Shown here one piece after another: positions 1-8,332 of a DNA stretch of 64,000 bases. Below the pieces are notes generated by a model that ran no database searches, was not told where the DNA came from, and saw only the letters and a program-made list of their open reading frames with translations. The position numbers and the translations under genes are program-made. Within the stretch, counting starts at the first letter, position 1; every line of letters starts with the position of its first letter. Origin of the DNA: Gilvirhabdus luticola (GTDB lineage Bacteria > Bacteroidota > Bacteroidia > Flavobacteriales > Flavobacteriaceae); assembly GCF_032583975.1 (NCBI RefSeq), contig NZ_JAWHTF010000004.1; one strand, 5' to 3'.

Positions 1-2
1 GG

Positions 3-344
3 GAAAATATTCACAATCTATCAAATGTTAGATATTGGTATCAAAGGCAACAAGCAATAAATAAAGATGCTGAAAAGATTGGGAAAGAGGCATTTTTACT
101 CTACCTAAATGATACTATTAAATACCTTTCCTTTGAAGATACAATAACTGCTTGTAAAAAATGTGCGTTTAACTATGATATAAACAGAATGGAATTATGT
201 CCCGAATGTAAACAATATTACAAAGGGCTTCAGTATCCAACCTGTATTCAATGTCTGCCGGATGAAAAGCGCAAAGCCGCAATAGAAAGCATTGGGTTTG
301 CAAAGGAGATGCGAGAAATACATAAAAGGCTTGGAATTGACTAA
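3..344 (+). CDS. C-terminal part of a protein with a cysteine-rich (zinc-ribbon-like) motif
   Basis: An open frame runs from the left edge without a start codon and ends in TAA at 342-344, so only the last 113 residues are present. The visible part is a charged helical stretch followed by three CxxC pairs (CKKC, CPEC, CIQC) spaced like a zinc ribbon, then a basic tail with a KEMREIHKRLG ending. The frame stays open and has protein-like composition, and the stop lies 26 bp before the next gene on the same strand. I do not recognise the family. The cysteine pairs suggest metal binding, possibly nucleic acid contact. Belongs to the accessory island. Confidence 0.55.
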   Translation, partial: ENIHNLSNVRYWYQRQQAINKDAEKIGKEAFLLYLNDTIKYLSFEDTITACKKCAFNYDINRMELCPECKQYYKGLQYPTCIQCLPDEKRKAAIESIGFAKEMREIHKRLGID

Positions 345-370
345 ATAACATCAGAAAATGTAATTTATAA

Positions 371-1855
371 ATGAATAATATACCTCTTTCTAAATCAACA
401 TATATTAGAGGTTTACAATGTGAGAAATCATTGTACCTCTACAAGCATTTTTATCATCTAAAAGACCCTATAGACCCTCAACTACAAGCTATTTTTGATC
501 AAGGTCATGAAGTTGGCATATTAGCCCAGAAGCTTTTCCCAAATGGTGTTGATGCATCCCCTGAAAGTTATTATAACATGAGAGAATCTGTTATTAAAAC
601 GAAATCTTTTATTGATAACGGTGAATCTGTAATTTATGAGGCAACTTTTGAATTTGATGGTGTTATAGCAGCTCTGGATATACTTGTTAAGGATAATGAA
701 GGCTGGAAGGCCTATGAGGTAAAAAGTTCTACAAGTGTTTCTGAAACCTATTTAAACGATGCCGCAATTCAGTATTACACTATCATTAATTCGGGTGTAG
801 AGCTAATGGATATTTCGATAGTATATATCAACAATCAATATGTAAAAAATGGAGGAATAGATGTACATGAACTTTTTACCATAACCTCCGTTTATGATGA
901 GGTTCAACAACTATTGCCAAATATTCCAAATAAAATTGAACAATTTAAAAACGTTATTGGCAATAATTCTGTCCCCAAAATTGATATAGGAGAACATTGT
1001 TCTAAACCTTATGGCTGTGATTTTAGAGGACATTGTTGGAAGCATGTTCCAGAATACTCGGTATTTGATATTTCTAATTTAGGAACGAATAAAAAGTTTG
1101 ATTTATATAATAATGGGATTGTGACTTTTAACCAAATAGATTTGGAAAACAATCCTCTTAATCAAAATCAGTTTTTGCAGGTTGTTAGTGAGCTCAACCA
1201 ATCAAGTTATATTGATTACGAAAATATTTCACATTTTTTACGAGATTTGAAGTACCCTTTATATTTTCTTGATTTTGAAACAATAGGAACAGCAATTCCT
1301 ATTTATGATGGTAGCAGGCCATATCAGCAATTGCCGTTTCAATATTCGTTGCATATACAACACATCAAGGATGGAGATCTAACTCATTACGAGTATTTGG
1401 CAAAGCCAACAACAAATGAAGATCCTCGAATTGATTTTGTAAAAAAATTAGTAAACGATTGTGGTGATTCAGGAGACATTATTGTTTATAATATTGGTTT
1501 TGAGAAGGGGAAATTAAATGATTTAATGGCTTTGTATCCACAATTTTCTAGTGAGATAAGTAATATTATAGACAGATTAAAAGATCTAATGATTCCCTTT
1601 AAGAATAAATGGTATTATACTCCGGCAATGAAAGGGAGTTACTCTATTAAATCGGTGTTGCCTGCTCTTGTGCCGGAACTTTCCTATCAGGATTTAGAAA
1701 TAAAAGAGGGTGGTACAGCAAGTAATTTATTTCTCCAAATTGTAAAGGGTGAATTTAATGGTGATATTGATAAAACAAAAAAGGAATTGTTAGAATACTG
1801 TAAGATGGATACCTATGCTATGGTTAAAATATTAGAAGTTCTATATAAGTCATGA
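371..1855 (+). CDS. DUF2779 protein: Cas4-like nuclease fused to a DEDD exonuclease-like domain
   Basis: 494 aa with two nuclease-like halves. The N-terminal half has a PD-(D/E)xK core (D103, E116-V-K118) and four cysteines in Cas4/AddB arrangement: C17 near the start and C210, C216, C222 after the core, which would hold an iron-sulfur cluster. The C-terminal half starts with FLDFET (D301, E303) and ends with YCKMDTYAM (D480), the pattern of DEDD/RNase H-fold exonucleases. This layout is that of DUF2779 proteins. Substrate and role are not known from sequence; a DNA-processing or defence role is inferred from the neighbours. It reads plus and converges with the defence run. No CRISPR array or cas1/cas2 is present. 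Confidence 0.8.
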   Translation: MNNIPLSKSTYIRGLQCEKSLYLYKHFYHLKDPIDPQLQAIFDQGHEVGILAQKLFPNGVDASPESYYNMRESVIKTKSFIDNGESVIYEATFEFDGVIAALDILVKDNEGWKAYEVKSSTSVSETYLNDAAIQYYTIINSGVELMDISIVYINNQYVKNGGIDVHELFTITSVYDEVQQLLPNIPNKIEQFKNVIGNNSVPKIDIGEHCSKPYGCDFRGHCWKHVPEYSVFDISNLGTNKKFDLYNNGIVTFNQIDLENNPLNQNQFLQVVSELNQSSYIDYENISHFLRDLKYPLYFLDFETIGTAIPIYDGSRPYQQLPFQYSLHIQHIKDGDLTHYEYLAKPTTNEDPRIDFVKKLVNDCGDSGDIIVYNIGFEKGKLNDLMALYPQFSSEISNIIDRLKDLMIPFKNKWYYTPAMKGSYSIKSVLPALVPELSYQDLEIKEGGTASNLFLQIVKGEFNGDIDKTKKELLEYCKMDTYAMVKILEVLYKS

Positions 1856-1889
1856 ACTGGCATAAAACTTTTCTTTTTAATATTCAGCT

Positions 1890-2525
1890 TTATTTGTTTT
1901 CTAATTTGCGACAAATCTTTACGGCACTAATTTCAGCATAAGTCCGTGCAGAAAAACTTTTATGCTTACCATGTTCGTTAGGCAGAATAATTGGGTCTTC
2001 TCCATAAAGACAATATTGTACCATTAAATCATTTGGTGTAACGCCGGGTTTCCAATTATGTTCAAAAAATTCATCAACAATTTTTTGGGCTCCAATCATT
2101 GCATCTTCATAAGAATCATATTGTCCATGATTATATGCTTCGGATTCGTCCATGTAATGATAGTTGTCATAAATTCTTAAATGAAATTTCTGATTGTTAG
2201 ACATTTCCTCTAACACTTTTTCATTTTCATTATGTCCTGACTTGCTTTCATTAATGGTTTTATAATTAATTGGTTTTTCCTCTGACTCTTCATAACCATA
2301 TTCCCTTTTTAATATCTCCCTTTCCATATTGGTTATTTGATTTGCTCTCATTTTCTCCAACTCTTCTTTAACTAATTCCCAATAACCTTTCTCATTTATA
2401 TTATCAGAGTTATATTTTTTGTTTTCATAAATCATCTCACTGACGAAAATGCCAGCATCATTGAAAGGAGTTCCTCGAAAATCCCATTCCCTTAATAATT
2501 CTTCTGCCTGTTCTTTTGGTGTCAT
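1890..2525 (-). CDS. Uncharacterised 211-aa protein at the end of the McrBC run
   Basis: Soluble acidic protein with no signal peptide or membrane segment. The N-terminus (AEELLREWDFRGTPFNDAG) looks like a small helical domain. The C-terminal half (FHLRIYDNYHYMDESEAYNHG onward, to GEDPIILP) resembles a short alpha/beta domain that recurs in Bacteroidota hypothetical proteins, but I cannot name it with certainty. It lies 48 bp after mcrC on the same strand, so it is probably co-transcribed with mcrBC and could be an accessory of that system. No catalytic motif is visible. Confidence 0.6.
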   Translation of the reverse strand: MTPKEQAEELLREWDFRGTPFNDAGIFVSEMIYENKKYNSDNINEKGYWELVKEELEKMRANQITNMEREILKREYGYEESEEKPINYKTINESKSGHNENEKVLEEMSNNQKFHLRIYDNYHYMDESEAYNHGQYDSYEDAMIGAQKIVDEFFEHNWKPGVTPNDLMVQYCLYGEDPIILPNEHGKHKSFSARTYAEISAVKICRKLENK

Positions 2526-2573
2526 TTACTAATTCTTTGTTCTAACATTTTAATCATTTAACATTTTACTTAA

Positions 2574-3842
2574 TTATAGAATTTCTTCTTTGATATTTAA
2601 CTCTAACAAACTTAAAATTTCATTTCCTAAATTTGGATTGAGAACCTTTTCTTTCATCACCTTTATAAATCCCAGTTTACACTTATTCTCACCATCTCTA
2701 CCTTTATGAAATGACCCATAGGATGTTACTTCTGGATTTGAGGATGGATATAATAACATACTTTTGGAAGAGTTCCAATACATGTTGTAGGCGAACATTT
2801 GTTTTAAGTCGTCATCACCCGGTTTTTTAGGATCAATCACTTTCCATTTAGTGTCAATAACAAACGTTTCTTTATCGCCTTCATCATTTGTTTTGGTTAA
2901 AACAATATCTGGTTTGATACGTTTGTTTTCCCAGAATTTATCACTGTTTTGAAACCTTACTTTTAATCTATCATCTTGATTTTTTGCTAATACTCTATAA
3001 ACGTATTCCTCCCAAAGCTTATTCATATCAAATAGCAAAGCCAACATATTTTCGTCACCACCTTTGATATCTGGAGAATAATTGAGCAGAATCATTTTAG
3101 AAATTTTCAGAGCTTCATCGTATTTAGTTGATTTACGATTGGCTACCAAACTATCAAAATGACCCTTATTTATTTCTTTCTCTTTGATCTCCGGAAAGTT
3201 CCCTAATGTTCTAATTATATTATCTGACAAGGATGTATTATTGGTAATTGTCTGTAACACTAAAAGTGCTTTGTATAAAATTTGATTAATCAAATGATCA
3301 TAATCGTAAACTTGATGCGTAGTAAAAAAGCGCTCTTTATGAATGAGATTACTCTGTATGTTTTTCCCAAAATCGAGACGACCTTTAAGTGCATTTAAAT
3401 TACCGTTGTTCTTTCGGTACTTCTTTATAAGACCATGTTCCAATAGGTAATTAACTTCTTGTAGAAATAATTCAAAATACAAATCAAGTAATGAATGATT
3501 TCGCTTCCTTAAAGAGGCTTTACTCACTGAATCTACTCGAATCTTCTTACATTTTGCAAGCATTTTAAGCAATGCATCATGCCAATTCTTTTTTTCATCT
3601 TCTGTGCTCTTTTGCTTATCAGCTTTTGGAAGAATTTCTATCGTAATATTTCCGATCTGAATAACACCTACAAAATGTTTGAATTTAACACCATTGCGAA
3701 TGCCATCAAAATAGATATTATTGTTTACATCGTTATACTGCCAGAGTTTATTTATAACCTTTTCACCAAGTTCTTTACCTTCCGAACATTTGGAACGTAT
3801 GGTTAACTTTTCATATTCAAAAACTCTGATTAAGCGACTCAT
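2574..3842 (-). CDS. mcrC: McrC-family nuclease subunit of a type IV restriction system
   Basis: 422 aa. McrC is the nuclease partner of the McrB motor and cuts modified DNA. The N-terminal beta-rich part (FVGVIQIGNITIEILPKADK) is typical of the family. The PD-(D/E)xK site is visible near residues 309-330: KPDIVLTK, then FVIDTKWKVI. The start codon abuts the mcrB stop (mcrB ends at 3843, mcrC starts at 3842), indicating translational coupling. Length agrees with other McrC homologues. Target specificity cannot be read here; it should lie in the N-terminal part of McrB. Confidence 0.9.
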   Translation of the reverse strand: MSRLIRVFEYEKLTIRSKCSEGKELGEKVINKLWQYNDVNNNIYFDGIRNGVKFKHFVGVIQIGNITIEILPKADKQKSTEDEKKNWHDALLKMLAKCKKIRVDSVSKASLRKRNHSLLDLYFELFLQEVNYLLEHGLIKKYRKNNGNLNALKGRLDFGKNIQSNLIHKERFFTTHQVYDYDHLINQILYKALLVLQTITNNTSLSDNIIRTLGNFPEIKEKEINKGHFDSLVANRKSTKYDEALKISKMILLNYSPDIKGGDENMLALLFDMNKLWEEYVYRVLAKNQDDRLKVRFQNSDKFWENKRIKPDIVLTKTNDEGDKETFVIDTKWKVIDPKKPGDDDLKQMFAYNMYWNSSKSMLLYPSSNPEVTSYGSFHKGRDGENKCKLGFIKVMKEKVLNPNLGNEILSLLELNIKEEIL

Positions 3843-6800
3843 TTAAATCATGTTAAAATCCCAATTTTTTGAAGGACTAATTTTATAAACAGATCTTTCC
3901 TTTAAGTCTGAAGACACATCAGAATCGTAGCCTTCAAATTTTGCAAATTCAAACGCTTCTGAATCATCTTTAGTCACAAAACTATCACCAAGAACCAATC
4001 CTATCTTCCCATAATCGCCAAAGAAATATTCTTCTAATAATGGTATTACTTCGTTTTCAAAACACTTTTTCAAAGAAGGTAAATCATTAACTTTTAAGAA
4101 ATAGGAATGCCCTATTTTATGATCCTTATCAATAAGTTTCTCAATTCTATTATTGATAGTTATTAATAAATCTTTCAAATTAATTCCATCAACAAGGCCA
4201 TTTACTTTTCCTGAACTACCTTCAGTTAAAATTAGCTCTGGTTTAGGAGGTTTTTCATCAAAAGAAAAACGTCTTCTTAAAGCTGTGTCTAATGCTTCTA
4301 TGCTTCTATCTGCGGTATTCATTGTACCGACTATATAAACGTTGTGAGGCACTTTAAATGGATCTTTAGAGTATGGTAACGTTACTTCTAATTCTTCTGT
4401 GCCTCCAGCACGTTTATCCTTCTCAATTAATGTGATGAGTTCTCCAAAAATAGAAGACACATTACCACGATTAATTTCATCTATTATTAACACATAATCC
4501 TTTACTTTTTTAGATTCAGGTTCAATTAGTTGACCATGATTAACAAAAAAGTCTTTCTTTAACCCTTGTTCGTCTAATTTGTATAATGTTTGTTGACTAA
4601 ACCCTCTATTGTACAACTCTTCAACAGGAATATTTTCGTCTTTAAAAAGCCATTCGACTTTTCTAAAGTGACTATATCTAATCGGGGCATTCGCATCAAA
4701 TTCATATTCTCCAGTGACTTTACCCAGTGCTCTAACAAACTTATTACCATTACTTATTATTACATAGCTCCCAACTTTGAGGTAGTATATAAAATAGTTT
4801 AAAGGTTGTGCATGACTTTCTCCCAACTCTTCTGTATCTAAACAAAAGTCTTTGATTTCACTTTCGCTCATTCCAGTAAAATCAAGACCTCCACCAAAAC
4901 CAATAGCTATATAATTATTGTCTCTACAATACTCATAAATTTCTTTGTCTTCTGATTTATTTGAATCTCCCAGTGATAGTTTGTAAAAAATAGCTTTGTT
5001 GAATTGCTCTTCACTCCAAGACAATTTACCTTCCTTTTTCATTTTTACTGCACTAATACTACTATCTGCCAATTGACATATTTTTTTAAATACACCATCC
5101 TCAATCTCATAAAAAACTTCTTTGTTTTCGTTTGTTTTAGGTTTAATTCCCTCAACAAAATCTTCATAACTAAAAGATTGATGAAAAGTGCAAAATGCAA
5201 TTTGACCATTAGTATTATCCCAATTTTTGATTAAGAGTTCTTTAAATCTTTTATTTAAAGCATTTCGATTTTTTTTATTTTCTGCATAAAAATCGGGGGC
5301 TACAATTTTTAAGGCTTCGTTAACCGTGTTAAATGTTTTTCCTGTACCTGGAGGACCAAATAAAATTTTATTTAAAACTGCATTGTTTTCTTTCATTTTT
5401 TCAGTTTTAATGAATTGCGATCTAAATGATTTATCAAATACTGCTCGTTCAAACTCCGGATTGTTAAACTTTTTATAACCCGATAGTGTTGAACGACTTA
5501 ATTCTTGCGTTATAGCCTCAAAACAAGAGGCTCTATTTATATTTAATTCCTTCTTATCGCTAAATTTTGTATGATAATGTTGTAATGGTCCGTCAAAAGA
5601 TTCATAATCATCACCCAATTTCTCTGCTGTCATTATCCAAAACTTTTTACCTTTTGAATGTTTTAAACGCCAAACAAATCGTTGACCGATAGTTAAATTT
5701 AAATACCTATAACCACATGTATAAACAACCCTTTCATCTCCCTGTTTTAAACTTAAATGATTTACTATTTCATCTAAAAAATTGAAATAAAATAAAAGCT
5801 CATCATTACTGAAAGCATTAATTGAAGCAATAAAATCATTATCACCATTTTGATTATAATCTGATTCTTGATCTTGATTCAAAAAATCGATGTATAATTT
5901 TACAGCAGCGGAATAAAACCCACCTTCACCATAGGATTTCGCTTTGGCGTAATAGTATTTTCCATTTGTATCCTTTTGGTTAAGCTTTAAATCTTCGTAT
6001 AGATCGTTTAATACTTCTATATCCTCCTCCTCATATACTGCTATTTCAAAATGGTTTATTAAAATATTAATAGCTCTTAAATAAGAACTTATCATCCCAC
6101 TATTCGTAGTCTTTTGGGCTCTTAACCATTTCTCAAATTCTTTAGTTTTATCATTTTCAATGCCATAGGCATTCCAAACTCTTATTGAATACTCGAAAAA
6201 ATCTTCATCCTTTGGTTTTTGATTTAGAATTAATTGATTTAAATCTGAAATTGATTCCGATTCTGGTAACTCCAAGCCCAAGCCCAAGACTACACGTTTT
6301 AAACCATACTTATTAAACATGTTAATAATATTGAAATCACCATACAAAAAAGCAATCTTCCATTTTACAGCATCTCCTAAATCTATTTCGTCAATCTCTT
6401 TGAGCTTATTTTGTTGGCTATAAGCAGCAATATTTATTATGTTTTTTCTAATATTTTCAAAGACCTCATCCTTTGTATCTCCATATTTCCCATACCAAGC
6501 ATATTCACCATCAGATTTTCTTCTTTTATTGTAATTATCAGATTCTAATTCTCTTCTCTTATAAATGCCAAACTTATATGCAGAACCACCCCAAATACTC
6601 CCTAAATCACTTGTAATAGCTTCAAGCCAATAACAAAAAGAGGTTTCTTTATCTAAATTGGTATATTCTTCTAATGTCATTGATTTTAACCTATCAATTG
6701 GCCACTCCTTTAGGAATGCATTTTTTAAATCATATAGCTTCTGAATGTCTTTGCTTATTTTAGAATTTCCATTTCTCAATTTCTCATCTAAAAATTCAAA

Positions 6801-7346
6801 ATAATTTTTTTTACCGAGAACAGCTCTTGGTAAATGCCTCATTGTTCTTTCACTAAATTCTAAAAAGGGACTTGAATTTTTTACATATAATTCGTTATTT
6901 AAAAAGGATTTAATCCCTTTAAGATTATTCGCATCAAATATGTCAATATCGAAGAATTTATTATATCTGTTTAATTCCTGTTCTAACTTTTTTGCATCAT
7001 TGTTATAATAGTTAACTCTTGGATTGTCTATTAACCAATTTACAAACTCATTTTTTATGTTTTTCATACTGATTGATTGAGATGTTAGTTTTCTATCAAT
7101 TTTAAAGCCTAAACTTTCCAATAACTGAAAAGCTGGAGTATTTTCACCACCTTTAAATGAATCTCTTGGGAGAATCTTACCATTAGCATACTTATTGGCC
7201 AAGCTAACCACTAATTTAGGCGGGTATCGCTTATTGTTATAAACCACGTCATAAGTTGATGAGTGAGCACCTTTTACAATACCATGTTGATCAATTTCTT
7301 TAATGGCTTGAATAATATGTTCTCTATTTACTTGATCGAAAAGCAT
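3843..7346 (-). CDS. mcrB: McrB-family GTPase with extra N-terminal head and a domain inserted in the AAA+ core
   Basis: 1167 aa, far longer than E. coli McrB. Residues about 1-80 (KRYPPKLVVSLANKYA, then LLESLGF) match the N-terminal head of ScoMcrA-like proteins. A long helical middle follows. The AAA+ core has Walker A GPPGTGKT near residue 663, Walker B IIDEINRGN near 950 and the McrB signature MNTADRSIEALDTALRRRF near 1010. Walker A and B are about 285 residues apart, whereas they are close together in ordinary McrB. The extra segment (AIGFGGGLDFTGMSESEI, then LKVGSYVIISNGNKFVRALG) looks like an EVE/PUA-like modified-base reader, by pattern only. Adjacent to mcrC. Confidence 0.88.
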   Translation of the reverse strand: MLFDQVNREHIIQAIKEIDQHGIVKGAHSSTYDVVYNNKRYPPKLVVSLANKYANGKILPRDSFKGGENTPAFQLLESLGFKIDRKLTSQSISMKNIKNEFVNWLIDNPRVNYYNNDAKKLEQELNRYNKFFDIDIFDANNLKGIKSFLNNELYVKNSSPFLEFSERTMRHLPRAVLGKKNYFEFLDEKLRNGNSKISKDIQKLYDLKNAFLKEWPIDRLKSMTLEEYTNLDKETSFCYWLEAITSDLGSIWGGSAYKFGIYKRRELESDNYNKRRKSDGEYAWYGKYGDTKDEVFENIRKNIINIAAYSQQNKLKEIDEIDLGDAVKWKIAFLYGDFNIINMFNKYGLKRVVLGLGLELPESESISDLNQLILNQKPKDEDFFEYSIRVWNAYGIENDKTKEFEKWLRAQKTTNSGMISSYLRAINILINHFEIAVYEEEDIEVLNDLYEDLKLNQKDTNGKYYYAKAKSYGEGGFYSAAVKLYIDFLNQDQESDYNQNGDNDFIASINAFSNDELLFYFNFLDEIVNHLSLKQGDERVVYTCGYRYLNLTIGQRFVWRLKHSKGKKFWIMTAEKLGDDYESFDGPLQHYHTKFSDKKELNINRASCFEAITQELSRSTLSGYKKFNNPEFERAVFDKSFRSQFIKTEKMKENNAVLNKILFGPPGTGKTFNTVNEALKIVAPDFYAENKKNRNALNKRFKELLIKNWDNTNGQIAFCTFHQSFSYEDFVEGIKPKTNENKEVFYEIEDGVFKKICQLADSSISAVKMKKEGKLSWSEEQFNKAIFYKLSLGDSNKSEDKEIYEYCRDNNYIAIGFGGGLDFTGMSESEIKDFCLDTEELGESHAQPLNYFIYYLKVGSYVIISNGNKFVRALGKVTGEYEFDANAPIRYSHFRKVEWLFKDENIPVEELYNRGFSQQTLYKLDEQGLKKDFFVNHGQLIEPESKKVKDYVLIIDEINRGNVSSIFGELITLIEKDKRAGGTEELEVTLPYSKDPFKVPHNVYIVGTMNTADRSIEALDTALRRRFSFDEKPPKPELILTEGSSGKVNGLVDGINLKDLLITINNRIEKLIDKDHKIGHSYFLKVNDLPSLKKCFENEVIPLLEEYFFGDYGKIGLVLGDSFVTKDDSEAFEFAKFEGYDSDVSSDLKERSVYKISPSKNWDFNMI
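7250..7346 (-). repeat. First 97 bp of mcrB, the intact member of a direct repeat
   Basis: This stretch, starting exactly at the mcrB ATG (7346), is repeated without gaps at 8164-8260 with 17 mismatches by my count (about 82 percent identity). The glycosylase-like gene lies between the copies. Similarity ends on both sides, so the repeat is anchored at the start codon. Confidence 0.85.
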
Positions 7347-7384
7347 TGTTATTAAATTTTATAAACTTATAAGCATAAATTATT

Positions 7385-8152
7385 TCATTTATAAAACTCT
7401 TGTTTTACAAATTTTTTAGCTCCGAGTTGTCCTTCATCAATTAAAAAATACAAATCAATAACTGAAGGTCTTATATTTTTATAAACTGAATATTCTTGAA
7501 TTGTCCGAACTGTTTGGATAAGATTTTTTTCTCCGGTTTCTTTTTCAACAATTCCAATTTTCTTGGCTACTTTCATTACAACTAAATCAGGCTTTACGCA
7601 ATCATATCCCATATCAAGTAATAAGTGTAATAATGAAGTTGTTGAACGAAAAAAAGGAACTTTATTAACTTCCATTACTTTCCTCAACTTATTAAACCCA
7701 ATCCAAAATCTATCAATATCTTTTTCTGTTTTTATACTTTTCGGTATCTCTGTTTTCGTTAAAAGTATTCTGAAAGATCCAATATTCTTTATTTTCCTTG
7801 CTAAACTTACAATGTGAAATAATTTTGCCTGCTGTCTAATCCCTCCAATTTTATTCCAATACTTATCAGCCAAATCACAAGGGTTCATTTTACATATTTT
7901 ATTAATGTCAAAATCGTCAAATATTTCTTTGAATATCCCAGAATTAATTATTTGTTCTACAAGTTTAGAGTTAGCATTCTGACTATATGCAATTAAAGTT
8001 ATAAAAATTTCAACAATCTCATTTTCTGATAGTTCTTTAGAAACCTTTCGGTCATTTCTTAATTTGATTTCTTTTGAAAAAATAGGCTCAACTTTATACA
8101 TGTCTATTTTCTCAATGATATTGTCAATATGTTGAAAAATTTCGTTTTTCAT
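7385..8152 (-). CDS. HhH-GPD-like DNA glycosylase (3-methyladenine glycosylase-like), defence cargo
   Basis: 255 aa, soluble. The order IVEIFITLIAYSQNAN, FKEIFDDFDINKICKMNP, YWNKIGGIRQQAKLFHIV resembles the helical core of Tag/HhH glycosylases, where a GxIRxxxxKI stretch precedes a helix. Later GYDCVKPDLVVMKVAKKIG resembles the HhH-GPD segment carrying the catalytic Asp (KPD). No iron-sulfur Cys cluster is seen at the C-terminus. Such enzymes remove damaged or modified bases. Between hsdR and mcrB the inferred role is excision of modified phage bases, which McrBC would complement. It lies 38 bp from mcrB and is flanked by a duplicated mcrB 5' end. Family call is by eye. Confidence 0.6.
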   Translation of the reverse strand: MKNEIFQHIDNIIEKIDMYKVEPIFSKEIKLRNDRKVSKELSENEIVEIFITLIAYSQNANSKLVEQIINSGIFKEIFDDFDINKICKMNPCDLADKYWNKIGGIRQQAKLFHIVSLARKIKNIGSFRILLTKTEIPKSIKTEKDIDRFWIGFNKLRKVMEVNKVPFFRSTTSLLHLLLDMGYDCVKPDLVVMKVAKKIGIVEKETGEKNLIQTVRTIQEYSVYKNIRPSVIDLYFLIDEGQLGAKKFVKQEFYK

Positions 8153-8163
8153 CTCTCATAAAT

Positions 8164-8260
8164 CATAAGTTGATGAGTGAGCACCTGGTTCGATACCTTG
8201 CTAATCAATTTCTTCTATGGCTTTTAGTATATGTTCTCTATTTACTTTATCAAATAACAT
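8164..8260 (-). pseudogene. Broken duplicate of the mcrB 5' end
   Basis: Read on the minus strand from an ATG at 8260, the peptide MLFDKVNREHILKAIEEID is followed by a stop (TAG at 8201-8203) and then by QGIEPGAHSSTYDL in the same frame. It matches the McrB N-terminus (MLFDQVNREHIIQAIKEID, GAHSSTYD). 97 bp align to 7250-7346 without gaps. It is too short to function and is a scar of duplication. It sits 11 bp upstream of the glycosylase start, so the transcript from hsdR would run through it. Confidence 0.88.
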
Positions 8261-8332
8261 AATCCTAAATTAGTCTGATAATATATAAATAATAATAATT
8301 GAGAAATTACGTATTTCCGTATTTAAAGATCT

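Noticed and set aside
371..1855. Possible CRISPR-Cas locus because of the Cas4-like domain
   Set aside because: No cas1, cas2 or effector gene and no repeat-spacer array in the window; the protein fits DUF2779.
8309..8327. TTACGTATTTCCGTAT, similar to the palindromic operator
   Set aside because: Two or more mismatches and placed after the hsdR stop with no promoter nearby.
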